DNA from: Hymenolepis diminuta
Lineage: Eukaryota > Platyhelminthes > Cestoda > Cyclophyllidea > Hymenolepididae
DNA: 64,000 nucleotides
Direction of reading: 5' to 3'
Assembly: GCA_900708905.1 (NCBI GenBank)
Contig: CAADRB010000004.1
Coordinates: forward strand, 1,378,100 to 1,442,099
Of the stretch, positions 1-14,600 are shown piece by piece (within the stretch, counting starts at the first letter, position 1; each line of letters starts with the position of its first letter). The notes below the pieces were generated by a model. That model had not been told where the DNA came from, did not search any database, and worked only from the letters and a program-made list of their open reading frames with translations. A program made the position numbers and the translations under genes.

Positions 1-678
1 TCAGTTGATCAGTCGATTTCGGGTTTTTTGATTTGGCATGCTCGAGTTTCATTGCTTTCAACCATGTTTGAGTCGGAATTGAGGCTCCGAAAGTTGTTGT
101 ATTCATCCACCAGATGATGTAGCATAACATCTTGGTTCTTGTATAAATCAGACAACTATTTCAGACGTATTCCCGCATAACACGTGGAACGAAGACCCTG
201 AATTGATCCTCCTTCTGCGACCCAAACGAGAATGTGTCGCTCATTCGATTCACGATGGCTATATACTCGTGAATATCTTCACCTTTGTCTATGGCCAAAT
301 TTAGGAACCTAAAACGCCTACTGAAAAGAGAGATTTTGTCGGCAAGCACCTCACACTTTTCGATCGTCTTCTCAGATATCAAATCCTTCGACGAAAGTGG
401 TAGGAGATGAACCAGGTAGAGGTCGTGGTCACTTTTGTTTAACTTCTGGAATAGCTTGGTGATTCGCATTTCGTCTGACAACCCTGCCATTCGATTTTCA
501 AAGACGTCCCGATTTCAGACATACCACGTCGCAAATATTTCACCTACAGAGGATTCATAATGGAACTCACCAACATTCTTAACGTAGTCTTCGGGATTCT
601 TATCAGGTTTCGATAAATTCATTTGTTTTATGATGCTTCGAACAATCGTCGCAGTTTTCGCAATTTCGAGTCTGCCAT
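1..678 (-). pseudogene. Ty3/gypsy-type gag remnant, truncated by the window edge
   Basis: Minus-strand gag-like protein in pieces. It begins MADSK near 678, then PDKNPEDYVKNVGEF, AGLSDEMRITKLFQKL, a KISLFSRRFRFLNL and GEDIHEYIAIVNRMSD block, and EDQFRVFV. After a frameshift near 160 come DVMLHHLVDEYNNFRSLNSD and a Lys-rich end. This matches the invertebrate gypsy gag layout (LF.....RF..LNL, ED...Y...VNR, DQF). In-frame stops show decay. The pol part would lie left of the window. Confidence 0.7.
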
Positions 679-699
679 TTTAGTCTTTCTGTCAGTTTG

Positions 700-1300
700 G
701 GATGTTTAAGAGACATTGACGGACCGAAGTAAGAATTTAAGTTTTATTGTATCTTCGGCGGTCTCTATATACACTATAGCTTTAGGAAACAGAGTACGTT
801 CTTGAAAGTCATCCTTCTGTTAATGGACTGTTTATTAAATCTACGGAAAACAGACCTCCGAAAGCGCGATTCCTTCCTTAAATATACCTCATGGAGTTAA
901 TTATTTACTCTCTCGCCTTCTAAATTTGGGTACATTGGGTTTGGCAATTTAGCGGTTCTGTGATGAGAGTTTAGTCATTCTAGGCTTGATGGTTAGCCGT
1001 TTAATAATGTGGTCAACTCAAGTAGCAGTTTGAAACGCTAATTGTCCCTCAAAAGGGCCATTTGTAGAAAGAACTTAGACTATAAGCTCTCAATTATCCC
1101 TTTTTCAACCGTTCAGTTCGTCTAAAATGGTCAGGAGACAATTGCAGTAGCTGCGTTTTATTTCATGGCAAAAATCGGACTGTATATAAATGTTTAGTGT
1201 GTAGCAATGTAAATTACGTCCCAACGACGTAATGTCTCGTTTTAATTTGGGCTCAAGTGCTTATTCACTCCGCCGCAGTCGACGGGATTGTATTTTGGCA
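700..1300 (-). repeat. Probable 5' LTR of the gag-bearing element (approximate bounds)
   Basis: It lies directly upstream of the minus-strand gag. Its core (about 826-1015) is recognisably similar to segments at 37905-38100 and 14930-15010, as expected for LTRs and solo LTRs of one family. On the minus strand it has an AATAAA-like signal. Exact ends were not determined. Confidence 0.45.
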
Positions 1301-2540
1301 GTGGCTAGGTAGTGCATATAACGTCTGTCTATTTTTAACCTCGAGGAAGGTCTCCCCCTCTCATTTTTTTCATATTCATATTATTTCGTAGATTATCATA
1401 AATTATTTCCTGCCGTCAATCTGTTCCACTTTGAGATGTTAGAGGCATCATGTTCGATAGAAGCTTTGTTTAAAACGCTCCTGAGTTTATTATTATTTTT
1501 ATTTTTGTAAACCATTTCTAATCCATTTGATGTTGAAAGAAAGCTTACATCTTAGCTAATAAGTTTACAAGATTGGGCAGGAGCACCAACCCCATTTTCA
1601 TAACTAAAAAAAGGTTAGTTAGTACGAATTGCAATTTTCAGTCAATGAGGTACAGATTTTTCTATTTTGTAATGAACTTACCTTACTCTGTAATTGTTCT
1701 GGTCATGGAAAAGATGTAGATGATCAAGTCAGCATTCACACACTTCTCATATGTCTGGTGACAACTATAGTTCCAACTATTGATATTTTTGGTACCGAAA
1801 TAGTTTGTCGTTCATGACGCTATGGTCAACGTCCACGTCTGCCAAATTTGAGGTCTCGAGGTCGAACACGAGTTTACTTAAGTTAAGCGCTACTGACAAT
1901 TTCCTTAATGGGATGAGAATATTTTATTTCTTATGGATATCTTTGGCATTATGGCCGATATCTCATCCACGAAGAAGGAAAATATCTTTTTATTGTTATA
2001 GTGAAAACTCATTAGCGTTCAATTCCGACTATGCGCAGGATATCGTAATTCATATTAGTTCACTTTAAAAATTTAAGGATTAATAGTCATTTCAAAAATA
2101 ATGGGAAGAAAATATAAAATATTAATATCGCCAAGAGAAAATATTTAATAATTATTCGTTATTGTATTTTAGTGTCCACTTATTGTTTAGTTGATTAAAT
2201 TATGCCCTTTCGATACATTTATCTCTTAATAGCCGAAATCGGCCAGCTGATACTATCCGAGAGACTTTTTAAATAGCGGAGCCTTATATACCATAAGATT
2301 TTCCTTATTTTTTTCTCTGTGTTAATCCCAAACAGGATACTTAGATTGGTTTCAGAGAGGTTTGAAGGATATTTCGTACATGAGTCCCTTTTAAAAAGAC
2401 CATGTCTAAGGGGTGCATAGCTTTCACTATATTGGAGGATTTCAGTCTTTTACTTAACTCTAGCTTCGAGTTTGGCCTCTTTGTTCTTAAAATCTTCATT
2501 CTTTGAAAATTTTGGTGTTTAGCTGGAACCTAGCTTTCAG
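1301..2540. other. No gene recognised
   Basis: AT-rich sequence between the LTR-like repeat and the first candidate UBASH3-like exon. I looked for the UBA and 2H HxT motifs and did not find them. Short open frames here have no family motifs. Confidence 0.5.
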
Positions 2541-2659
2541 GGTAAGCGGATGAAAATTGTAGTTGATGTTGGTTTTCAAGAATTGAAAGATGTTCAAACT
2601 TTCCCATTTCTGGGTTTTACAGATGATGGTGCTAAATCATTGGTCTCAATTTTACGAGG
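2541..2659 (+). CDS. Candidate UBASH3-like exon (2H phosphoesterase region)
   Basis: Translation includes TFPFLGFTDDGAKSLV, which I align by eye with the FIGLFVKEDSAEVL segment of human UBASH3B, between the two HxT motifs of the 2H phosphoesterase domain. The acceptor is TTTCAG|GG and the donor is GTTGGT. The exon ends in phase 2, exactly what the 2965 exon needs. The match is short and the donor is weak, so it is tentative. If joined directly to the next exon, the second HxT motif would be absent. Confidence 0.35.
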
Positions 2660-5600
2660 GTTGGTTACTTCTTTATAACAAAAATGTCTAGCACAATTGT
2701 CTTCAATTGTTCAGATCATCTTAAAATTTCTGAATAATTTTAACTTTAGCAACAAATTAGAAAGAAATGAAGTCTCGTTTATATTATACGAGATATTTAT
2801 ATCTAAGTGGGATAATTATAAGTTGCTAAGATCGCTCTTCCCCCTTCAATCGGTATAAGTTTGTTATCTCTGTCAGAAAGTTTTTTTGTAGCTAATTTTC
2901 ACTGTCATTCTGGATTACATTTTACTTGCATATATCTCTTATTGGTTAAATTTACGCATTTTAGATCTACGGTTGTCATTGGACGTCATATGGACTGTCC
3001 TACTGCGGAACTCTGTAATACCTTTATTGCACCATCGAAGGTGAGTGTTGTTGATTGTTTCAGTTTGTTCTCTCTACCTTATAATACCCCTTAGGTTCAT
3101 TCATTTATCCTAAAAAGATTAATACAATTCGGGGGTATTTTTGCATATAAATGTTTACCATTTATAATTTTATGGGAAAATCATCTTGATTGTATTTCCC
3201 ACAGCGATTCGTACTTTTCTCTCCTTTCTGTGAAAGAAGATTGTTTCAGATTATAGTTTTCTGTGATAAACAAATCGAATTTCTTCCATTATGTGATGGG
3301 AAAGCGCTTTGTATCTTATACTGACTAAACCATAACGGCAACCTCGTGTTGCCAAGTAAGCATATAATTCACCAATTGGTCAAATGTTTTTAAATCCCTT
3401 AGCAAAATTGGCTCAATGTTTTCGATCAATCGGATCAGATAATTATAGTTTAGGATTACTTAATGCGTACGCTGATAGTTTGAATCATTAGCTGCACTAT
3501 GCTAAAGCAACCTGCGTAATATCAACCACTTATTCTTTATCTATCAGATTTTAGCCATGGACTGAGATTGTATGAAAAAACCACTCCATTAAATGGCCTG
3601 AATAATCATCTCTGAACACCGTAAAAATAACCACCAATACTCAAGAATCTAGGAGAGAGATTCTGAAGCTTAAACTTTATAATGTTGAGCAACGGTCACT
3701 CTTGGCGCCTGTCGATATACACCTTTATGACGCTGTGATAGACCAGTGTCAGAGGAAGAATTAACTGACACGAAGGAAACCAAGACACCTCTATACTATT
3801 GGTATTAATTTGAGAATAAGGAGAGGATTAAGTTTAACAATGTGACATGTCCGTCTGTCAAGGTCTCAACCTTGGAAATTCATCGGCGTCAGAAAAAAAA
3901 GATACTTCGTAACCGAAAACTAAGAAAGAAAGCATCCTCAAATGGTCTTGTTCTACTTAACGTATGTTATTATTAGTTGGTACGTGTTAATGCATTTTAA
4001 ATCTTATTTTAACTCCCTTTAGGAAAGCATTTACCAACACTCATCTTGAATATAGGGGTAGCATCATGGAGCCTTCCTGGTGAAAAACTCGATTTCTTCC
4101 TCCCCCCCCTTCCTTATAAGCCAGACTTAACCAGCGCAGTTGATCATTCCGCTCACTCTATGTGCACCTATCGGCATCGAATCCGTAAACTCTGACTTTG
4201 CGGAGAAGCACGTTAGCTGCTGTGCACACAATTCAAGTCAACTTAATTATACTCAAATAACATTTGATATTCATTTGTCCTTTTAGATTCCACCTTCATT
4301 CTCCTCACCTGCTGACTTCTGTGAGCCATTGGGAGTTTTAAATCCCGAGGGGTATGTAACATCCTCCTCCCATTGTCTCGCCGTAGGAGGTGGAGCCGCA
4401 ATTCCTTCCTCGAACAGTAGTACATTTGGTGGCAGCAGCTTTTGCTCCAAATTCCTCTCCCGCAACTCCCGACGCAAATCCCTTTCCTCATCAGCGGGTT
4501 CCTCTGGTTGCTCTCCCTCGGCCTTCCATACGTCTTTTACACCCATTTCACCTACTTCCTCCGGGTTGGTATTTGGTTCTAGGTTTTTTGGAAGTCTTCT
4601 TGGAGGTAGTGGCAGCAGCGTCTATGGCAACTCGTCTTACACTGTTGGTACCGGTGTTGCTGTAGGGTCCCAACAGCAGTCTCATAAACCGCAGCGAAGG
4701 CTGTTTATAATGAGACATGCGGAGAGAGTGGATATTTGCTTTGGACGAGCTTGGACTACTCGCTGTATTGATAGGAGAGGTACGTGTCTTGTAATGCGTT
4801 TTTTACATACATCGATTTAACTGAGGGTAGGGTTTCTAAAATTCAATGTTTGAAATGCAATAAGAAAATCGGGAGAATTAATGACAATATAAGTAAAATA
4901 GACATGGCTGAAGATGTTGGTTGATGGGATCATTTCGTTGTTATCATCAAGTTCAGTTGAGAAGCATAAATAGAATAGCATTTGAGCACTGTCTGAATCC
5001 TGTTATACTCTCATCAACTTCTGTAAGTCATTTTCCGATTAAGAGAGCTGCATACCCGCAGATTAGCTTTTTTCACCATATTAGTCACATGAATAGGTAT
5101 TTTACGTTAAGTAAGACGACTGTTATACATCAACTAATATATCGCAAACTTATCAAACCGCGGGAAGTTCTGCTAAGTTGGAATGTCGGAAATGCTTTGC
5201 TTGATTGGAAGTGGGTAATGCTAACCATTCTCCCAATTGATATACTTGCATATATAACACTATGTATAAATTTTTAAATAATTGAGAATTCCTTTCGCGA
5301 ATATGGCCATCGCTACATGTAGGAATTGATTTGAAGGAAGCGAAAATCTGAATTTCTCAGGTCCTCGAAATATTCTATTTTGAAAACCCTTATTACTATC
5401 CACGATATAGCAAACACTTCTATGAATTTAAACCTGAATATGGGAAAAGGTAAAGTAGTCAGTTTAGAAATTAATCGCGAAGAGACTTACGTAGAATTAA
5501 GTAATGAAGTCAGGGACCTCACCTTTTTCGAAATATGAACTCATTGGGCTGTTCACTGTTTCATCACAGGTATAGTTCGTTGTGTCATGTCCGAAACATT

Positions 5601-8600
5601 TAAAAGTTTAAACTTCATGATTTGACTCATGCACAATGTTAAGAGTTCGTCGATCTGTTAATTTAAATTTAATCTAGTGCTTGGTGTTGTCATGTTGCGT
5701 CTTTTGACACCAAAAGTCAGCTGGATTTCGATGGCTGATACGATCTGTAAATAATTGAACTTTTATGGATCATATAAACATTAACCCTATTCGTCCTTCA
5801 GCTGTGCCATTTTTTCCCGTAATAATTCTCAAACCTTTTCTTGGACATTCTACAACCTTACCGACGAAAAACTCACATACTGCTATTCCACTCTTGTTAT
5901 TTGTCATTTCTTCCGTCTTTAAAACGTGTATTAAGCACCGAAGTCCACATTTCTGGTCTTCTAAAGTGCAAAGAGCAGAAGGTAGAAAAATATCGATTCT
6001 TACTGCAAAGATCACCAAAACATTTGTTAAATACAGGCTCCAGGTTTCAAGTTTCGTGTTAGAAAGTTCTTCCTTCAATTAGCCTCGAGAATTTAATCTT
6101 TTTGTCCTTTAAATAAGTATTGTGGTTGTAATTTGAGGTTTTATATTCTCTGACTTAGGCTTTCACAAACGGATGACAGATTCGAATGGTATAACAATAC
6201 GCTATTGTTTTCACTTATTGTTAGTTGTTGGTGAGATCAAAGATAGAAATCAGAGATGGAAATGTATGTTGATGTTACATTTATGTATCCTCCAATTGGG
6301 GCTCCTTTTGAACAAACAAACATCTGAATGTATCAAAAACTGTATTTTTCTGTCCAAATCATGTTCTTAATGTGAACATTCCCTGATATTTTTCGATCAA
6401 ATGGTTTAATAATAAAACACGGGACTGCTAAATTTATAGTATTAGGGTATTATAAGCGAACATAAATAGTTTAGTGAGTTTGCCCTCATAGTCAACCTCT
6501 ACTATTATTTCACTTAGGTCTCTACCATCGACTGAATCTTAATATGCCACCAAGACTGCCAGTTCGGGAGGACATTATCGATCACACTCTGGACTCACCC
6601 CTCACTCAAATTGGTCTCTTTGTGGCCGGGGCTTGTGGCCGCGCATTAGCTGAATCCGGTGTTCGTTTCTCAGCCTGCTACGTCTCCCCGGCTTTGCGAT
6701 GTGTCCAAACGGCCTGCCATTTGTTGAAAGCTGCTGGGCAGGTCAGTGCTGTTTTAATACACCCCACGTTGTTGTTTAATTCTGCTTTCTCATCACAGAC
6801 GTGATTGATGAATGATGTAGCGTAGTACGTCTAGTCACGAGATTTCACTTTCCCATGGTCTGCATGTAGGTACCGTCTGGACAGTCTGATTTCTGAATGT
6901 CTGTTGGATCGTCCGATATGTGGGTCATAGAGCATGTATACGCCCCTGTCTGTTAAAAAATTAGATTTACGGCTCCGTCTGTGAGTAAGTCCCCGTTGAA
7001 AAATTATACACTTTTTTCCTCTTTCCGGTTGATTAACTCTCGGGTACTAAGTGTTTTTCCCAGAAAATTTTCCTGCTGTGAATATGTCTATAGTGGTATC
7101 CGGTTGGCCTTTAGTTATTGTTATTGCCCATGGTAGTACAAAATAACTTGTACAAATTTTAATCATGGAGAATAAGAGGAACAGCAAACGAGTTTAGTAA
7201 GGAATGAAACGGGGTAAAGACCAAGAAGTTCTCTTATCTTACTTCAATTCTGCAGCATTAAATTACGCATATTCTCATAAGAGAAAGAGTTCCCCCTATG
7301 TGGTTCCAGTATTCAGTCTTCATAATTTGAAGTCCAAGTTCATGGGTGAGGTAGTATTCACAACAATCAAACCTTGATAAACTGGTTTATTTAATTCCAA
7401 TTCGTGCCGCCTCGATTTATTTGTAGCATTTTACTCCTTTAGTAAACTTCTGATCATGCTTTCTTCTGCAATCAGACAAATTTGAACTGGTTTATATATG
7501 CGAGATTAAGAAAATACAAGCCTTTGTTCTTGAAAAAATAACATTTACTATAGTTTTCACTTGTCTTGAAAACTGAGTTTCAGTTGAAACCTAATGAAAT
7601 GAAGTTTTTAAGGATAAATTGACCCTTGGCGAAACTGCACCTACGTAGAAATTTTGATTTCACCTTTCTCCTCCCTTTGGTAAATATTACATTGAAATCT
7701 ATGCACCCTCTGTACAACTCGAATCTCTGAAACGCCCTTTTTTTCAAATGGATTGAATACGAATACAAAATAACTGTAGCATATCAAAGCAGCTTTTTCG
7801 GTGATGACATAGGTCTATTTTAATTCCTCTTTGATGCTGCTAGTTTTGTCTTTCATTGGCAATGTATTTCTTCTCAGTTTCTATTCTTTGTTTGCTTATT
7901 CGCTTATGGATCTTTACCGTTTACTCTCAAAGGCAGAAATTCATAGAAAAAGCTGTGCTACATCATATTTCTGTCGTCAGTGCCACAAGTGCTACTTTAC
8001 GCACGTCGGTTCCAAAGACCCCACATTACTATTCTTCACGTCCTTTGCCGCACGCATTCTATGTCACTCCAAATAGACCACACGACAGTTGAAATATAAA
8101 TTAGATAATCCGCTATCGGAATATTGAAGTCAATCGTAATTTAAAACAGCCCCAATTTGATCAAGGCACTATCAATCGGTCTTTGGACTTTGTGACAAAC
8201 TAATATATAGTCTGTGAGGTGTGAGAAGGAAGGACGATTATTCGAATGTCACGGGTTTGGTGCCCATCACTGCACTCCCAGTGAATGGAATAGCTAACCA
8301 CATTGGTTTACGTCTGGGTAATAATGGGGTGGTAGAATTCGAGTTTCTCATCAGCGAGGCTCTAAGATACTACTCACGCCACCCAAATTGAGTTTTGGGA
8401 AGCGCTATACAAAATAAGCTCGGGATTTTTCATTACTGTATTTACAAGAAATTTTATCGATAGTTGCCTTGTTCTTTGCAAAGTTTGCATGCTTGTTACT
8501 GGTATTTCATTGTTAGTAAATGTAAATAAAGTGAATGGCAACTCAGTGGGTTCAGGAAAAAATCTATTTGTCTTATTGTCAAATCCTCCTAACCGACTAA

Positions 8601-11600
8601 TAGAGTGTCGTTAGAAAAAGTAGAGGTGACTATTTAATTCACATTGAAACGTTTACGCTGAATTCTACAAAAATTACCTTGTCTATTATTTTAACATATT
8701 GCATTGCTAGGTATTTATTACAGGCATTTCGTTGTTAATGAATGTAAACTCACTGGTATCGAAATATAATCATTTCCATCCTATTGCCGGAACTTCGAGA
8801 TAGATTGATAGAGAAGAAGGAGCTATTTTTTTGTTATAATGCCATTATCACATTTGCACGGAATTCTGTCGATAATTATCTTTCCAATTTGGGAAGAAAG
8901 AAAAGAAAGAAAAATAAATTTCTATAAACTTGCTACGGGTGTTTCATGGTTAGCGGATGTAAACTTACTATAATAAAGACGTGATCGACCTGTCTAACAG
9001 ACTGATAGATGCTCAATGAAAAGAGATGAGAGTCACCGTTCGAATGACATCTTAACATGAAATTGTATAGAATACTACCTTGTCTATTATAATAACATTT
9101 CTAACTGCTTGTTAATGAAGTTTAACCGTTGGCCTATGTAAATTCACAAATCGAGACAATTCATCTGTCTGGACCTATTGTCTGAACTTCGGGACTGTTA
9201 GTCACTGAAAGGAGCGAAGGGAGATTTATATGACAGTTGCACGTTTATGCGGAATTACACCAAAAATTGCCCTAAAAGTTATAAAAGATTGCATTTCTAA
9301 ATGCTTGTCAGTGGATGTTAACTAATTCATTGTGATCTAGGCAGAATCTGTATCCAAACTTGTTGATAGATGCTCTATTAAACGGACAGAGTATTTACTT
9401 CCAATTCTACCGAAAATCGTATTTCTAGTGTAATCTTTATGAAAGATTGCCTTTCTAAAGGTTTTTTACCAATATTTCTTTGTTCATGCATGTAAGCACA
9501 CCGCGAGTGAGACATGATCCATCTGTTTGAACCTACTGTCGTAGCGTTGAAACTGATTGATCGGAAAAGGTAGGGTTATTTGTTCGAAATGTCGCCAAAA
9601 TCTATTGAAAACTGCTATGTCTATTGAAGAAGAAATAATTTTCATTTGGTTTTTTAATGCCACAACGATTGAGACATAATCAATCTAAGAGTCCGGACTT
9701 TGTGACAATAGTAAATAACGGTAATCTTTCTATTCTTATCGTAGCTTTTACATTAAGTTTTGATCGTACTTCTAACCATTTGTTATGGGTATTTAGTTGT
9801 TAGTGCATGTAAACCTAGTGAGATCGAGACGCACTCATTTATGTCTTGATCTACTCTCCAAACTTTGAGGCAGACTATTTGATAAGGAAAAGGGAGCGTG
9901 AAGGTTATTTGCCTGAATTTCATTACCTCATTTATACCGACTTCCTCAGAAAAGTGGATTGATGATAAATACTTGATTCCTAAGTGCTTTTTCTGTGTTG
10001 AGATATGTAAGCTCCACCATCTATCCATCTGCACCCATTGTCCCATAGACAGATAGGAGGGGAACGTGGTTGCTTAAGTGACATCCTTATATAAAATTCC
10101 ACCTAAAATGCGCTTGCCTACTATAAAAGAATAAATTTTCAAGTGCTTATTACTGGTGTTTCAGTGTTTTTAATGTGTTTAACCACACTGGGATCCAGAC
10201 ACTATCGATCTGCTTGAACTTCGAGATTGTCGGTCGATGAAAAGAGAGGAGGTAGGTTTATTTTTCAGTGGTACATTTGTATCGAATTATGTCGAAAATC
10301 GTCTTGTCGGTTATAAAAGACTGCCTTTCTGAATGCTTTTACCAGTGCTTTGTTATAAAATTACTTAGAACAAGACGGGATTGATCTGACTGAACCAGTC
10401 CAGACTTTGCGACATACTGATAGATATTTTATCTAAAGGAGTGGATTCGATTTACGTTGTGGGATTTCTACTGTAAGCTGTCTTGTTTTATTAAAAGTTA
10501 TATTTCTTAGTACCTGTTATTTGTATTTCATTGTTAGCTAGTTTAAAAGATGTCTTTTAATCGAGACACGATTGACCTATCTAGACTACTTTCGAATTAT
10601 GGGTAGTCGATTATAGGAGGAAGGAGAGTTCAAATGCTATTACTAAATATGCGCGAAATTCCACCAAAATTGTAATATCAATTATGGGTATATCTTTACG
10701 TGTTATCAGGTGTTTAAGATCGTTTTAAATAAAAACTTTATAAGGTGTAATTGAGTAAATAGATAGTATTCATTCATATATCCTTCCATTTTTTATTTTC
10801 TCTTTAAATAATCCATTTCATGACACGAGAGGGGATTCTGTTCTTCAATTAACCTGACCGATCAAACAAAAACAATCTATCACGCTTGTCTAAAGGTAAA
10901 TTTTTATTCTCCTGATTGTAGAATTCTTAACCGGTCTTTAGTATTAATCCTCATTATTGGTCATTCGACCCTGACGTTTTTTTTAAAATGAACTCGCTTA
11001 TCCGTTTTATGGCTTGCCATTCGCTAATTCACATTACAAAGTGATTTTTATGTTTACTCAAATAAATGATTTATAATCCCCTGAATTGAAAAGGACAGGT
11101 TACTCCAAATTCTCAAACTTGAAATAACTCCTTTTTCGCTTAATCATTTATATTTTATTGTTATCCACGGTCGACGTAACATAACATGGTCTTTTCTCTC
11201 CAAAAAAAGCTCTTCAGGCATATCTTACCGTCTTCCCACGCTCTTTCCACTCATCCTTTTAAACCAATCAATTTCCTGAACACGAGGCTATTTCTTCGAC
11301 TATACCAACTAGTATTTTCATTTTTGTTTCAGGTAATTGTAGTTTAATGCGACCAAAGAGCAGAAACTACGAATATTATCAATGGTCTAAGTAAAATTCA
11401 TTAAAAGATTTCTGAACGCAGTGCGCTTTTCGAGTAATAGATTTTTCGATTACTGTTTTTAGCTCGCTCCTAGAAATAAAGTCTTCGCATTGGTGTATCA
11501 GTGATTAGTCAGTCTCCTACATCTTAGTTACATATGGACAGTTATTCTTTTTTAGTAAAGTGAGACCGTCGTTTGAGCTCTCGTAGCCATAGTATGTGTT

Positions 11601-14600
11601 GTTATAGCAATGACGACAGCTTTGTATTGATAGCTTAGGATCATATTGACGTAAGCTTTGACAGCCTTTCGAATATGGATAAACATTGTGAGAAACCTCT
11701 CCTTATGCATTCTGTTCTGCTCTATTTTGGTGCTTTCCAAGCATTTTAGTGGCAGTTTCGTGATTTACACTCACCGGCCCAAATGAGCACTATTCACAGG
11801 CACGTACACCGCAAATTCGCAAAGCAATTTTCGTTCCTTTGTTCTTGTACAAGGGCTTGCGTATACATTTTGAGACGCTTTCTTTGCTTACTCATATCGA
11901 AGAGGAATATACGCTCCCTGGCTTTCTAGAATGTGTCCTCGATCTCTTTTCTTCTCTCCCTCTCTATTCAGGCAATGCAGATTTTGCGCCTGGGAAGGAC
12001 AGAAAGCATTTAATTCGTTTAAAATCTTCTCTTAGTACCCCATCATTAATCGCATTTGTCAGACGAAAATGGATTTCGTAATGTTTAAATATCACTATTA
12101 CTTTTCAATAGAGGAAGGCATTCAGTTCACCTGGACCAAGTTTTGAAGGCTGTAGGGAAAAATACTTGTTTGGATATCGGATTTTCACGAACCACTTGTT
12201 AATTTGACAGCAGAAGAAAATGAACATCTGGAACAGTACACGTTTAAACGATTGAGTAGTGATTTTTATAATTTAAAGCGTATAGAGATATGCATTTAAT
12301 CACTATCACCACGTTACAGGTTTTGATGAGTGTGAGATTGCGAGAGTTGTGCTCATGCTTTAATCATGATAATAAACGTTATAATTTATTCAAATGGTGG
12401 TGCGGGGGTAAAAGTGTTTGTCTGCGAATTCGATATCTGTAGAGCACGTCCAATGAATGGAATGACAAACCGTATTGGAGGTAGCAGAGTTTGCGCCTCT
12501 CATCAAGATATCTGCTCATCTATATAAGGAGTGCTGGAAAGCGCTTAAGAAAATGATCTTGGGAGTTACCATTATCTTATCTTATTTTCCTTATCACGTA
12601 TTCTTTAATCAAATCATCGATTAATTTCTAAATGAAGTAGACATTGAGAACAAGCATAGATATGATCAATTTTTACATATATTGTACATGCTGAAGTTCT
12701 GACTGGGGGAGGGGGGCCTGATTATAAATTTTGACTGAAGTCGTGTAATATTTAATTGTTTGATTTAGGTTTTACATTTACTTTCTCATGTTCTGTTGTT
12801 CCAAATATCAAATTTCCGGGTTTCCATGGATTTCTGAGTGAATTCATCTCCATTAAGATTGGATCAAATTAATTAATCTGGTGTGGATCTCTTTGTCCTG
12901 AAGACTTTCATATCTGTTATATTAAATGTCAGTTTTCAAAAGCGATGATAGATCAAATTCTTCTGGTAGTGGAAGAAAGCCTTCAACCGCATCTGATCAA
13001 ATTCGAAAGATCAGGTGGTTGTTTCATTTCCGTCTTTTAAGCTGTGGCTAGTTCATTTTAAATAGCCCAGATATAATTAGATGAGTTAGTTCCTATTCCC
13101 TGGCAAGGATTGATATCTATATTAATAGATTCACCCCCTCCCCCTTTTATTCAATTACGAAGCGAAATTAAACTAACCTCCCCATTTGCTAGAACGTTAA
13201 ATGTGATGTCATATTTGTCCCATTTATATTAGGTCCATTTCGTATCAAAGGCAAAAGTTGGGTAGGCAGATGTGTCCCAAAAAGTAAATATTGATCGGTT
13301 TCTTTCCGTTTTTTTTGCTTGAGATATTTGTGAACCTTAACCTTAGTTGGAACCCAGCTTTTTTCTTACAATTCTGAGTGGATATATACACTACGTTACC
13401 TTCTAATGAACAGTAGGTAGTATTCGTTATTTTATAATTTAATTAATGATAAAAGGGAGGGAATGGAAAAATGCTGAGAGTAAATTCAGGGTATCAAGGA
13501 GTCTTACTCCAATTGAATTCTATATTTGGGTTATACAATATTCGCCTACTACGTAGTAAATTTCATTATTCTTCACCTGGATAAGTGAACAAATTTCCGT
13601 CCAAAATACCTAATGCATATTGACCAGCTGTTTAATTATGATGGCCGGCCGTGGCACTTCAGTCCATTTTTATTCCAAAGGTTAAACAGGCTAAATGTCC
13701 TCTCTTGGTATTTGATTAAGCGTAGCATAGCGTGTTATAATTGAACTCGAAAAATGTTTTGATCATTTTTACACCATCGGAATGTTCAAAAAATTTATTT
13801 CCTTGCTTCTAATAAGCTTGTCACATGGTACAGAAGTAGATGGATACCTCGATATAGGGCGTCTTAGCTTTAGACACTAACAGTAGATATATTTTATTCC
13901 CCTCATTTATGGGCCGTAAGGAGACAAGGGGAGGCTGTAACCTGATGCAAGATGATGATGCACTATGGTTGATCTGTTATTAAATTAAATAGTCTAGTTA
14001 TTTAGCAATATGATGTAAGAGAGGTGGTAACGTACATAAAGAACGAACTGTTTTAGAGTCTTACCACTCTCGAAAGTACGTTGGTGACATTCCAACCTCG
14101 CTCTCGTGTAATAGGTCGATTCTTATGTCATAAATTGACAGAGTTGGTTGTCTCAAATTTGGTCTGTTTCTCTACTTTTTACTGTCTCCTAAGCTGAAGA
14201 AATCTACAAATCTTTGAGATTGTTAGCGAGAAGCAAGCAAATAATTTGACCCTACTCTTCTATGAGATTCACCAAGTTCATTAGACACTTTCTCTAAGTA
14301 GGTTTCATTTCGCCAAAGTGTGAACTTCATACCTTTCCGTTAAAGTAGCTTCAGAGTACCTAATTTCCTTATTTCTACGTTCATCAATGACATCTCCGTA
14401 TATTAATAAAGTTAATATGCACTTTGCACTTTGTATAGCTTTAGTTGTGTGAAAATGATCTAAGGAAAGATTGGGGAAATTCAGTCCAAGGGATTAGGGA
14501 TTTTTACTTTTGTTGCTTTTTCAAAAGGTCATTTGAGTCTTGCAATGAAGATAACACTGATGTGTGGCAATTCAACTAAACTTGTCTTCCATAAAACTGT

